In this document: positions 7,566 through 15,513 of the stretch, piece after piece | How the letters are laid out: every line of letters begins with the position of its first letter | How positions within the stretch are numbered: position 1 is the stretch's first letter | Assembly (NCBI GenBank): GCA_030637805.1 | Contig: DAOWFV010000015.1 | Span: 1-25,885 of the forward strand | Source of the DNA: Acidobacteriota bacterium | Lineage (GTDB): Bacteria > Acidobacteriota > Thermoanaerobaculia > Thermoanaerobaculales > Sulfomarinibacteraceae | DNA: 25,885 bases | Direction of reading: 5' to 3' | Made by a program: the position numbers and the translations under genes | Notes under the pieces: generated by a model | Databases searched by the model: none | Told to the model about the DNA's origin: nothing | The model's input: only the letters and a program-made list of their open reading frames with translations

Positions 7566-8653
7566 GTGGCCACCTCCCTCGACAGGTTGAGGAGGATCCC
7601 CACCGCAACCAGGGTCACGACAAGCTCGGTCTTGCCGTAGCTGACCAGCGGCAGGGGAATTCCCTTGGGGGGAAGCAGATCGAGGCACACCACCATGTGG
7701 ATCAGGCTCTGCACCGCGAAAGCGGCGGTGAGGCCGAAGGCGAGCAACCCTCGCCGCGGGTCCTTCTGACGCGCGGCGATCACCAGCCCCCGCCAGGTGA
7801 TGACGCCGGTGAGGACAAGCAGGGTGAGAAGCCCGGCCAGGCCCAGCTCCTCACCGGTGATGGAGAAGATGAAGTCGGTGTGAGGCTCGGGCAGGAAAAA
7901 GAGCTTCTGCAGTCCGGATCCGTAGCCGCGCCCGAAGAGCCCACCGCTGCCGATCGCCACCAGGCTCTGATAGCTCTGCCACCCGGCGGCCCCTCCGGCC
8001 TCCGGATCGAAGAAGGCCTGCACCCTGGCCAAACGGTACGGTGAGCCGACGATTGCCACCGCGGCGGCGCCGAGGCCAACAACCACTGGCGCGGCGAGCA
8101 GGCGCAACGGCATCCCGGAGACAAAGGTCATGGTGCCGAGAACCACGAGGAGCAAGGCCGCCGAACCGAGGTCCGGCTCGGCGACGATGGCGGCTGTCGG
8201 GACCAGAATCACCGCGCCCATGAATACCAGCCGCCGCCACGGCCACCCTTCGCGCCGCGCCTCGTCGAGAAGGACGGCAAGGAGCATGATCAGGGCGAGC
8301 CGGGCCAGCACAGACGGCTGCAGCGAGATGCCCCCGATGTTGATCCACCGGTGGGTGGCGGCCACCGGCGCCTGCAGAAAAGCGGCCAACAGCAACACGA
8401 TGCTCGATCCGAGGGCGAGAAACGCTACTCGGCGATCGGTGAGAAGGGTGGTGCGAAGGTGCATGCACACAACCAGCACGCCGAGGCCGATCATCGCGGT
8501 GGCAGCCTGCCAGGTGACGAAGTACGAGCCCGACCGTCCGTAGCGTTCGGTCGCGATGAGCCACGAGGCCGAGGCGAGGATGGCCAGGCCGATCGCGGTC
8601 TGGAGAATTGCCGCGCCGAGGAGGAGGCGGTCGAAGCGCTGCGTTATGGGCAC
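7562..8653 (-). CDS. ftsW: SEDS-family septal peptidoglycan polymerase FtsW (divergent motifs)
   Basis: Polytopic SEDS glycosyltransferase of 363 residues, with about ten hydrophobic segments, that polymerises lipid II at the septum with FtsI. Family landmarks present are AEPDLGSAA (158-166), GWQSYQSLVAIGSGGLFGRG (224-243), and LPEPHTDFIFSITGEELGL (254-272), whose Asp260 corresponds to the likely catalytic aspartate. The C-terminal signature reads LLPPKGIPLPLVSYGKTELV, where most members have a SYGGSS-type sequence. QPSVLARLA (112-120) replaces the usual QPSE.xK. An Asn usually found before the LPxKG loop is His319. The start is GTG at 8653 with AGGTGG upstream, overlapping murD by 10 bases. 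FtsW rather than RodA is inferred from the dcw context. Confidence 0.93.
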   Translation of the reverse strand: MPITQRFDRLLLGAAILQTAIGLAILASASWLIATERYGRSGSYFVTWQAATAMIGLGVLVVCMHLRTTLLTDRRVAFLALGSSIVLLLAAFLQAPVAATHRWINIGGISLQPSVLARLALIMLLAVLLDEARREGWPWRRLVFMGAVILVPTAAIVAEPDLGSAALLLVVLGTMTFVSGMPLRLLAAPVVVGLGAAAVAIVGSPYRLARVQAFFDPEAGGAAGWQSYQSLVAIGSGGLFGRGYGSGLQKLFFLPEPHTDFIFSITGEELGLAGLLTLLVLTGVITWRGLVIAARQKDPRRGLLAFGLTAAFAVQSLIHMVVCLDLLPPKGIPLPLVSYGKTELVVTLVAVGILLNLSREVAT

Positions 8654-9990
8654 GTCGCCACCTGCTCTCGTGCGAGAGCCGCAAAGCAGTCACCGCGCTC
8701 GGCAAAGTCCGAGAACTGGTCGAAGGAGGCACAGGCCGGAGCGAGGAGGACCCATTGACCGGGCTCGACCGTCTGCCGCGCGCGGCCCACGGCCGCGGTG
8801 AGATCCCCGCAATCCTCCACGGGCGCAGCCTCGCCGAGGGCCGTCCCGATGGCCGGCCCATCCACCCCGATGAGGTACAACCGCGCCACCGCGCGCCGCA
8901 CCTCGGGCAGGAGCACTGAGAAATCCTGGCCCTTGGCCTGGCCGCCGAGGATCAGGTGGACCGAGCGGTCGGGATAGCCGCGCAGCGCGGCCAGGGTGGC
9001 GCCCACGTTGGTAGCCTTTGAGTCGTCCACCCAACGCACGCTGTCGGCCTCGTGCACAGTGCGGTGGCGGTGGACGAGACCCTCGAACCGCCTTAGGGTC
9101 CCGGCCATCCTGTCGACCGGTGTGCCGAGAGCGGCCGCGGCGAGAGCAGCGGCGAGGGCGTTGGCGAGGTTGTGGGCTCCGCTCAGGGCCATCTCCCGCA
9201 CGGTGATGAGAACCTCATCGTCAACCAGCAGGTCCTCGCCCTCGAGGCGGGCGTCGCCCGGACCGACCAGTGAGAACATCCACCGTCGCGCCGCCGTCGG
9301 TGTGTTCGCCACCGCTGGGTCGTCGGCGTTGAGCACCGCCGTGTCCTCTGCCCGTTGGAAGGCGAAGAGACGACGCTTGGCCTCCAGGTAGTCGTCGAGG
9401 TCGGGATGTCTCTCCAGGTGGTCCTGGCTGAGGTTGAGGAATACCGCCACCCGCGGTCTCATGGCTGTCAGCAGCTCGGCCTGGAAGCTCGACACCTCGA
9501 GCACCCAGCTCTCCCAACCACCCTCCAGCACCAGCTGCGAGGCCGCGGTGCCGAGATTGCCGCCCGCCGCCACCGCCCGTCCTTCATCGCGCAGCATCTG
9601 CGCCGTCAGCTCGGTCACCGTGCTCTTCCCGTTGGAGCCGGTTACCGCCACCAACGGGGCCTCCGGCCGGTGGCGCCAGGCGAACTCCACCTCGGCGACG
9701 ATCGGAATGCCGAGGCCGCGCGCCGCTTCGAGGAGGGGCGCCGCCGGTGGGACACCGGGCGACACCACCACCAGCTCCACCCCGCTGAGGCTCGACTCCG
9801 GATGACCTCCGAAGAAGGTCCGCACCCCGTCGGGAAGACCATCCGTCGCCTCGGCCAGCTCATTTTCGGGGCGCCGGTCGGTGACCCACACCTCCGAGCC
9901 GCCGGCGGCGGCCAGGCGCGCGGCGGCCAGGCCGGACCGTCCCAGCCCGACCACCAGCACCCGCGACAAGCCTTGAACTGACACCACCAT
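8644..9990 (-). CDS. murD: UDP-N-acetylmuramoyl-L-alanine--D-glutamate ligase MurD
   Basis: Cytoplasmic ligase adding D-Glu to UDP-MurNAc-L-Ala. It has 448 residues. Motifs are the N-terminal VLVVGLGRSGLAAARLAAAGG (11-31), the ATP loop GSNGKST at 118-124, LNLSQDHLERH (central domain, metal and ATP contact), and VDDSKATN in the C-terminal domain, diagnostic of MurD. The ATG at 9990 shares one base with the mraY stop (TGATG). The purine-rich GAGG lies very close to this ATG, so initiation at the GTG codon two positions in (9984) is also possible and would only remove two residues. The frame is open far upstream into mraY, but without MurD similarity. Confidence 0.96.
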   Translation of the reverse strand: MVVSVQGLSRVLVVGLGRSGLAAARLAAAGGSEVWVTDRRPENELAEATDGLPDGVRTFFGGHPESSLSGVELVVVSPGVPPAAPLLEAARGLGIPIVAEVEFAWRHRPEAPLVAVTGSNGKSTVTELTAQMLRDEGRAVAAGGNLGTAASQLVLEGGWESWVLEVSSFQAELLTAMRPRVAVFLNLSQDHLERHPDLDDYLEAKRRLFAFQRAEDTAVLNADDPAVANTPTAARRWMFSLVGPGDARLEGEDLLVDDEVLITVREMALSGAHNLANALAAALAAAALGTPVDRMAGTLRRFEGLVHRHRTVHEADSVRWVDDSKATNVGATLAALRGYPDRSVHLILGGQAKGQDFSVLLPEVRRAVARLYLIGVDGPAIGTALGEAAPVEDCGDLTAAVGRARQTVEPGQWVLLAPACASFDQFSDFAERGDCFAALAREQVATCP

Positions 9991-11075
9991 CACCTCAGCT
10001 TCAGGGTCGACAACCCGGCGAGGGCGAAGACCACCGCGATGATCCAAAAACGCACCACGACCTGGGTTTCGGTCCAGCCCAGGAGCTCGAAGTGGTGGTG
10101 CAGTGGGGCCATGCGAAACACCCGGGTTCCGCGGAGTTTGTACGAGGCGACCTGGATAACCACCGACAGCGCCTCGAGCACGAAGAGGCCGCCCACCAGC
10201 ACCAGCAGGAGCTCCTGCTTGGCGACCACGGCGACGATGCCGATGCCGCCACCGAGAGCGAGGGAGCCCACGTCGCCCATGAAGACCTGTGCCGGATGAC
10301 AGTTGAACCACAGGAACCCGATCGACGCGCCCGCAATAGCCCCCGTGAAGATCGCCACCTCGCCCGACTCCGAAACCGGCACGATGCGCAGGTACTCGGC
10401 GATCTGGACGTGGCCGGCGACATAGACGAAGACCGTGTAGGTGGCGGCGGCAATCGCGATCGCCCCGACCGCGAGACCGTCGAGGCCGTCGGTGAGGTTG
10501 ACCGCGTTGGATGATCCGAGCAGGACGACCATCACGAAAGGCACGTAGAGGATCCCCAGCGGTACCAGAACGTCCTTGAAGAACGGCACCGCCATACTGC
10601 CCGCGTGAGCCGCCGGCATCGCGGCCGCCCGCGCCGCGAGGCCGGCGAAAAGGCCCACCAGCACCTGCAGGAGGAGCTTCTGGCGGGTGGTCAGACCGAG
10701 ATTTCGGCGTCTCACGACCTTGATCCAGTCGTCGGCGAGCCCGATCCCCGCGTAGCCGAGGGTAACCAGGAGCACCGTCCATATATACGGGTTTCGGAGG
10801 TCGGCCCACAGCAGGGTGGCGAGGGTGAAGCTGCCGACGATCAGCACGCCGCCCATGGTCGGCGTGCCCGCTTTCACCTGGTGGTGCTCGGGGCCTTCCT
10901 CGCGGATCGCCTGCCGAACCTGCAGCGAGCGCAGCCTGGTGATCAGCCACGGCCCCAGCACCAGGCTGATGAAGAAGGCGGTGGCGATCGCCAGCCCGGT
11001 GCGGAAGGTGAGATAGCGAAAGACGTTGAACCCGATCCACGTGTCGGAGAGGGGGACGAACAGCCAGTACAGCAT
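9990..11075 (-). CDS. mraY: phospho-N-acetylmuramoyl-pentapeptide transferase MraY
   Basis: Integral membrane enzyme transferring phospho-MurNAc-pentapeptide to undecaprenyl phosphate to make lipid I. It has 361 residues with about ten membrane spans. Diagnostic motifs are TPTMGG (71-76), the aspartate pair in ADDWIK (114-119), NLTDGLDGL (193-201), FNCHPAQVFMGDVGSLALG (257-275), and the loop APLHHHFELLGW (323-334). The ATG at 11075 shares one base with the murF stop (TGATG), with GGAGGAGG about eight bases upstream. All active-site aspartates and the HHH motif are present, so it should be active. Confidence 0.98.
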   Translation of the reverse strand: MLYWLFVPLSDTWIGFNVFRYLTFRTGLAIATAFFISLVLGPWLITRLRSLQVRQAIREEGPEHHQVKAGTPTMGGVLIVGSFTLATLLWADLRNPYIWTVLLVTLGYAGIGLADDWIKVVRRRNLGLTTRQKLLLQVLVGLFAGLAARAAAMPAAHAGSMAVPFFKDVLVPLGILYVPFVMVVLLGSSNAVNLTDGLDGLAVGAIAIAAATYTVFVYVAGHVQIAEYLRIVPVSESGEVAIFTGAIAGASIGFLWFNCHPAQVFMGDVGSLALGGGIGIVAVVAKQELLLVLVGGLFVLEALSVVIQVASYKLRGTRVFRMAPLHHHFELLGWTETQVVVRFWIIAVVFALAGLSTLKLR

Positions 11076-12448
11076 CAGGCTGCCTCCTCCCCCGCCAGCG
11101 CCGCCACCGTGCGGTCGAGGCCGACCCCACGCGAACCTTTCACCAGGACCACGTCCCCGGGGCGCAGCAGGCGATTCAGGAGGTCTGCAGCCTCTTCCGC
11201 GTCCTCGGCCAGGTGGACGGCCTTCTCGGCGAGACCGCCCTTTCGCGCGGAGGCCGCCATCCGCGCCGCATTCGCGCCGCCGACCGCAACCAGGACGTCG
11301 CAACCTGCCGCCGCCTCCTGCCCGACGCGATCGTGGGCTTCGGTCGCGAGATCACCCAGCTCGTACATCTCCCCAAGCACCGCCACTCGGCGTCCGGGAG
11401 CACGGGCGAGGAGCTCGAGGAGCCGGCGCATCGCCAGCGGCGAGGCGTTGTAGCTGTCATCGACAAGGGAGATCCCGTCGGCAAGGGCCAGGACCCGGCC
11501 CCGGTGGGCAGCCGGCCTGAGCTCCGGCGCCGTTTCCGCGACGTCGTCCGCGCTGATCCCGAAGACGGAGGCCCCGGCAGCCGCCGCGAGCAGATTCTCG
11601 ATCTGGTGGCGGCCCGGCACGGCCAGCTCCACCCCGGCCTCCCCGCCCGGCAGCACCAGCCGGAAGCGGGTGCCGAGGAGACCACGATCTTCCACATCCT
11701 CGATGCGGGCCTCCGAATCGATCCCACCGAAACGGAGGACCCTCGCCCCGGTGGCATCCGGGAAGCTCTCCTGGCAGGGGTCGTCGGCGTTGATCACCAG
11801 CGTTCCCTGGCTGTCGAGCCAGGGCAGGAGCTCAGCCTTGGCGCCCACGATAGCCTCGAGGTCCGGGAAGAACTCCGTGTGGGCCGGCGCGATCCGGGTG
11901 TAGACCAGCACCTTGGGACGGAGGATCTCACCGAGGGTCGCGAGCTCGCCGGAGCGGCTCATCCCCGCCTCGGCCACGAAGACCTCGACGCCCGGCTCCT
12001 GGGAGAGGATCTCCGCGGGCAGGCCGAGGGTCGAGTTGCGGTTGCCCTCCGAGGCCCCTGTCCGCCGATGGGGCGCGAGCAGACGCGCAAGAAAGTCCTT
12101 CGTCGTGGTCTTGCCCACCGACCCGGTCACCGCCACCACCTGCCACCGCCGCTCGCGGCACTCGCGGCGGGCAAGCTCGTGGTAGGCCGCCAGGGGGTCT
12201 GCCACGCGCACCAATGCCCGCCCCGGTGGCGGCGGCGACAGCTCGGCGTCGCCGCGCACGAGGGCGGCGCCGGCGGTTCGCAGCGCCTCATCCACGAAGT
12301 CGTGGCCGTCACAGCGCGCGCCCGCGAGGGCCACGAAGACGTCGCCCGACCGCAGCCGCCGTGAGTCAACTTCGGCGCCGGCCAAGCGCACGCCACCATC
12401 CCCCTCCAGGATCCCACCGACCGCGTGGGCGAGCTCGGCCGCCGTCAT
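11075..12448 (-). CDS. murF: UDP-MurNAc-tripeptide--D-alanyl-D-alanine ligase MurF
   Basis: Cytoplasmic ligase adding D-Ala-D-Ala to UDP-MurNAc-tripeptide. It has 457 residues. It shows the N-terminal substrate domain with VDSRRLRSGDVFVALAG (27-43), the ATP loop TGSVGKTTTKD (108-118), SEGNRNSTLGLPAEIL, TRIAPAHTEFF, and the C-terminal motifs DDSYNASPLAMRRLLEL and GEMYELGDLATEAHDRVG, the last pair typical of MurF. The ATG at 12448 overlaps the stop of a mini-ORF as ATGA. The GGAGG at 12464-12460 is 11 bases from it but only five from an in-frame GTG at 12454, which would add two residues. The next gene upstream is ftsI, not murE; MurF's tripeptide substrate must come from a MurE encoded elsewhere. 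Confidence 0.96.
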   Translation of the reverse strand: MTAAELAHAVGGILEGDGGVRLAGAEVDSRRLRSGDVFVALAGARCDGHDFVDEALRTAGAALVRGDAELSPPPPGRALVRVADPLAAYHELARRECRERRWQVVAVTGSVGKTTTKDFLARLLAPHRRTGASEGNRNSTLGLPAEILSQEPGVEVFVAEAGMSRSGELATLGEILRPKVLVYTRIAPAHTEFFPDLEAIVGAKAELLPWLDSQGTLVINADDPCQESFPDATGARVLRFGGIDSEARIEDVEDRGLLGTRFRLVLPGGEAGVELAVPGRHQIENLLAAAAGASVFGISADDVAETAPELRPAAHRGRVLALADGISLVDDSYNASPLAMRRLLELLARAPGRRVAVLGEMYELGDLATEAHDRVGQEAAAGCDVLVAVGGANAARMAASARKGGLAEKAVHLAEDAEEAADLLNRLLRPGDVVLVKGSRGVGLDRTVAALAGEEAA

Positions 12449-12525
12449 GCGCACGGCGCCCTCCGCACACCCTCGCGCCTCAACCCGAAGGTGAACGAAC
12501 AAAGGAAGAATTTGGGGTGCCTCAT
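12445..12525 (-). CDS. 26-codon mini-ORF bridging ftsI and murF
   Basis: An ATG at 12525 overlaps the ftsI stop as ATGA, and GGAGG lies six bases upstream (12536-12532). The frame ends at 12445 with a TGA that overlaps the murF ATG, again as ATGA. The 26-residue product begins MRHPKFFLCSFTFGLRREG and ends in APCA. It is basic, has two cysteines, and I recognise no family. Its 5' half is AT-richer than its surroundings. It occupies the place where murE normally lies. It could be a real small protein, a leader that keeps ribosomes moving into murF, or a chance frame in a deletion scar; the two exact overlaps favour translation, but the function is unknown. Confidence 0.45.
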   Translation of the reverse strand: MRHPKFFLCSFTFGLRREGVRRAPCA

Positions 12526-14225
12526 GCCGCCCCTCCGGTCTCGGTCCCGCGGTGGGCGAGACGCGGCGGCGCGGATTCTCCGGCCGGAGACAGGTCGAGA
12601 AGGCAGGCAGCGGCCTCGGCGATGTTTGCGAAGACCGGCGCCGCAACGGTCGACGCCCAGAAGTCGAGGCCGGCCGGGTCCTCGATCGCCACCACCACCA
12701 CCAGGCTCGGATCGGGCATTGGCAGGAAGCCCGCGAACCACGCCACGTGGTGCTCCATGTCGAAGGTGCCGCGAAAGACACGCTGGGCTGTGCCGGTCTT
12801 GCCCGCCGTCCGGAAACCCGGCACCCGCGCCATCTCGCCGGTACCTTCGAGGACCACGCTCTCGAGCATGGAGCGCAGGCGCAGGGCGAGGACCTCGTCC
12901 ATGACCCGGACCCGTTGGCGCTGCTCGGCCTTCTCCCCAACCTGGACCAACTGCGGGCGGGGCAGCCAGCCGCCGTTGGCTATGGCCGAGTAGGCCGCGG
13001 CAAGCTGCAGGGGGCTCACGGTGATCTCCTGCCCGAGCGCGATGCCGGACCGGCTCATCTTCGACCACGCGCGGGTCTTTGCCAGGAGACCGCGGGCCTC
13101 TCCGGGAAAGCCCAATCCGGTGCGCCGCCCGAAGCCGAAGCCGTCGAAAGCCCGCCACAGGATCTCCCGCGGAATCCTCTCAGCGACCTCAATGATGCCC
13201 GCGTTGGCCGAGTAGGTGATGACCTCATCGAGCGTGTAGACCCCGGGGTCAACATGATCACGAATCCAGCGGCCCGCGACGTAGACGCCGCGATTGCGAC
13301 AGTCAAAGCGCTCCCCACGCGCGACCACACCCGACGATAAAGCCGCGGCCGCCACCATCGGCTTGACCGTGGAGCCCGGCTCGAAGGCATCCTGCACCGG
13401 CCGCAGCCTCCAGTTTTCCGGCGGCGAAGCGCCCGGGTTGGCGGGATCGAACGACGGCAGGGAGGCGATGGCGAGGATCCGGCCCGTCTGCGCCTCCATC
13501 ACCACGGCCGAGGCGGCTCGCGCGCGATGCTCTTCGATCGCCTTGGCGAGCTCGGTTTCGCAGCGCGCTTGCAGCCTGGCGTGCAGGGTCAACTCGAGGT
13601 CGAAGCCGGGGCGCCCTCGGTGCAGTCGCTCCAACCGCACCTTGCGCTGAATTGCGTCGTTGACCGCCAGATACTGCTCCGGCTCGCCCGCGAGAAGGGC
13701 GTCGAAGTGGTGCTCGAAGCCCGCCCGACCCACCGTGCGCAGCTCCTCGCGGCCGACGAACCCCACTACAGGCGCCGCCAGGGAACCGAGCGGGTAGGCG
13801 CGGGCGAAGTCCGGCACGAGTACCACCGCTTGCGGCGCCATCGAGCGGACCTTTTCACCGGCCTCGTGGGGCATCCGCTGGGCGAGCCACACGGCCCTCG
13901 GGCCGCGACGGAGCCGGCCGTCAAGCTCCTCCTCGGTGGTCCCGAGCAGCGGCGCAGCGGCCCGCGCGAAGATCTCGGGGTATGTGAGCAGTTTGGTGTC
14001 CACCTGAATCGCAACCCGGCTCACCGAGGTTGCGAGCAGATAGCCATCGGACGAGCCTATGCTCCCCCGCGGGCCGGGCACCTCGATGACCTGCTGGTGC
14101 TGGCGGCGTGCGCGCTGGGCCCAGGCCTCGTTCTGCAGAACCGAGATCTGGACGCACCTGGCGACCACCGCGGCGGCGCAGAGGACCAGCACCGCCACCA
14201 CCGCGAGGAACCGCCGGCGGTTCAA
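12522..14225 (-). CDS. ftsI: septal peptidoglycan transpeptidase FtsI (PBP3)
   Basis: Class B penicillin-binding protein that cross-links septal peptidoglycan. The chosen start is TTG at 14225, overlapping the ftsL stop as TTGA with GGGAG seven bases upstream. It gives 567 residues beginning LNRRRFLAVVAVL: a short basic tail and then one membrane span (about 6-22). A pedestal domain follows (VPGPRGSIGSSDGYLLA at 49-65). The transpeptidase domain has FEPGSTVKPM with catalytic Ser285 and Lys288, YSAN with the SxN motif at 339-341, and KTGTAQ at 476-481. No PASTA domain follows. No in-frame ATG lies near the membrane span, and longer readings run through ftsL without similarity, so the TTG start is preferred though unproven. 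Confidence 0.96.
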   Translation of the reverse strand: MNRRRFLAVVAVLVLCAAAVVARCVQISVLQNEAWAQRARRQHQQVIEVPGPRGSIGSSDGYLLATSVSRVAIQVDTKLLTYPEIFARAAAPLLGTTEEELDGRLRRGPRAVWLAQRMPHEAGEKVRSMAPQAVVLVPDFARAYPLGSLAAPVVGFVGREELRTVGRAGFEHHFDALLAGEPEQYLAVNDAIQRKVRLERLHRGRPGFDLELTLHARLQARCETELAKAIEEHRARAASAVVMEAQTGRILAIASLPSFDPANPGASPPENWRLRPVQDAFEPGSTVKPMVAAAALSSGVVARGERFDCRNRGVYVAGRWIRDHVDPGVYTLDEVITYSANAGIIEVAERIPREILWRAFDGFGFGRRTGLGFPGEARGLLAKTRAWSKMSRSGIALGQEITVSPLQLAAAYSAIANGGWLPRPQLVQVGEKAEQRQRVRVMDEVLALRLRSMLESVVLEGTGEMARVPGFRTAGKTGTAQRVFRGTFDMEHHVAWFAGFLPMPDPSLVVVVAIEDPAGLDFWASTVAAPVFANIAEAAACLLDLSPAGESAPPRLAHRGTETGGAA

Positions 14226-14563
14226 GGGGCGACTCCCACAGGTGAAGGAGCAGACCAACCTGCCGGCGCCGGAGGCACCATGCCGAGGTCCCGAGCGCGG
14301 TTGGCGAGACGTTCGGGGCTGCGCTGTCGCTCCAGCTCCAGACGCAGGCTCCGTTCCCGCTGCTCCAGCTGGCTCACCTCGGCCCGCAACCTGATGAGCT
14401 CGTAGTGGATAGAGGTGCTCCTCAGACGCGGCCATCCCACGAGACCGAGCGCCGCCACCACCACCGCGGCCACCAGCAGGAGGGCGCTGAGAACGTGCGG
14501 CCAGCGCCTGTCCCTCTGCGGAGTCAGGAAGCGGTTGCTGGGGCCGGAGATGGGGAGCTCCAT
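14222..14563 (-). CDS. ftsL: cell division protein FtsL
   Basis: A small bitopic protein of 113 residues: a short cytoplasmic tail, one membrane span (about 23-44), then a heptad-rich segment (about 51-85, HYELIRLRAEVSQLEQRERS) expected to form a coiled coil, and NRARDLGMVPPAP, which resembles the conserved end of FtsL-type proteins. FtsL pairs with a DivIC/FtsB-type partner and activates FtsW-FtsI. The ATG at 14563 begins two bases after the rsmH stop. Identification rests on topology, the C-terminal motif and the position between rsmH and ftsI, because FtsL sequences diverge strongly. Confidence 0.88.
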   Translation of the reverse strand: MELPISGPSNRFLTPQRDRRWPHVLSALLLVAAVVVAALGLVGWPRLRSTSIHYELIRLRAEVSQLEQRERSLRLELERQRSPERLANRARDLGMVPPAPAGWSAPSPVGVAP

Positions 14564-14565
14564 GC

Positions 14566-15501
14566 TCAACCCTCGCTTCGGCGCTCGGCAGCACGCAGTC
14601 TTGCGGATCGCGCCCGCGGGTTGAGGGCCACTTCCTCCTCGTCCGGCCGCACGGGCGAGGAGGTGAGAACCGTCACCAGGCGTTGCGGCTGGCATTTGCA
14701 GACCGGGAAGTCGGGAGGGCAGGTGCAGCGGCCGGCAAGCCGGCGCAGCGTGTGCTTGACGATCCGGTCCTCCAAAGAGTGGAAAGAGATGACCGCGATC
14801 CGGCCGCCCGGACGGAGGGTATTCACCGCGGGCTCGAGGAAGCGCTCGAGCTGTCCGAGCTCGTCGTTGACCGCGATACGCAGCGCCTGGAAGGTGCGCG
14901 TTGCCGGGTGGATGCGGCGCCCATGACCGGCGCCGACTACGTCTTGCACCAGCCGGCTCAGCTCGCCGGTCGTGCGCAGAGGTGATTGCTCGCGCCGCCT
15001 GATGATGGCGCGGGCGATGGCGCGGGCGCGCCGCTCTTCCCCATAATCGCGGAGGATCTTCACCAGCTCTTCCCACTCCGCCCGCTCGAGGAACTCCGCC
15101 GCGGTCGGGCCGGTCCCGCCCATCCGCATGTCGAGGGGGCCGTCGGCAGTGAAGGAGAAGCCGCGCCGCGCGATGTCGAGCTGGAGCGAGGAACATCCGA
15201 GGTCGGCAAGCACCGCCGCCGGCTCCTCGAGGTCCAGGCGTTCGAGAAGCTCCGGGAGCTGGTCGAAGGTCGCCTCGACGAGCCGCACGCGGTCCGAAAA
15301 CCCCCGCAGCCGCTCTTCCGCGCGGGCGAGGGCCTCTGGATCACGGTCGAGACCGAGGAGCCGAAAGCCGGGCGCGGCCCCGAGCAGGGCCTCGGCATGC
15401 CCTCCCAATCCCACCGTGCCATCCACAAGAAGACCCGGGGCCGCCGGAACGAGCAACTCCAGTACCCGTTCGGTGAGCACCGGAAGGTGATCGGAGGCCA
15501 C
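14566..15501 (-). CDS. rsmH: 16S rRNA (cytosine-1402-N4)-methyltransferase RsmH
   Basis: SAM-dependent methyltransferase (formerly MraW) acting on 16S rRNA C1402. It has 311 residues. Motifs are HLPVLTERVLELL (5-17), the SAM loop DGTVGLGGHAEALL (27-40), LGLDRDPEAL, LADLGCSSLQLD followed by RRGFSF and DMRM, RTFQALRIAVNDEL, and VISFHSLEDRIVKH. The C-terminus ends with NPRARSARLRAAER, typical of the family. A cysteine-rich insert (CTCPPDFPVCKCQ) seen in many RsmH proteins is present. The start is GTG at 15501, 12 bases after the mraZ stop, with a G-rich but weak ribosome-binding site. Confidence 0.97.
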   Translation of the reverse strand: MASDHLPVLTERVLELLVPAAPGLLVDGTVGLGGHAEALLGAAPGFRLLGLDRDPEALARAEERLRGFSDRVRLVEATFDQLPELLERLDLEEPAAVLADLGCSSLQLDIARRGFSFTADGPLDMRMGGTGPTAAEFLERAEWEELVKILRDYGEERRARAIARAIIRRREQSPLRTTGELSRLVQDVVGAGHGRRIHPATRTFQALRIAVNDELGQLERFLEPAVNTLRPGGRIAVISFHSLEDRIVKHTLRRLAGRCTCPPDFPVCKCQPQRLVTVLTSSPVRPDEEEVALNPRARSARLRAAERRSEG

Positions 15502-15513
15502 TGCTCGCCCCCA

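Noticed and set aside
12449..12940. A MurE-MurF fusion, because the murF frame stays open far upstream into ftsI.
   Set aside because: The extension is the shadow of ftsI in another frame; it has no Mur ligase motif, and the MurF N-terminal domain begins normally at 12448.
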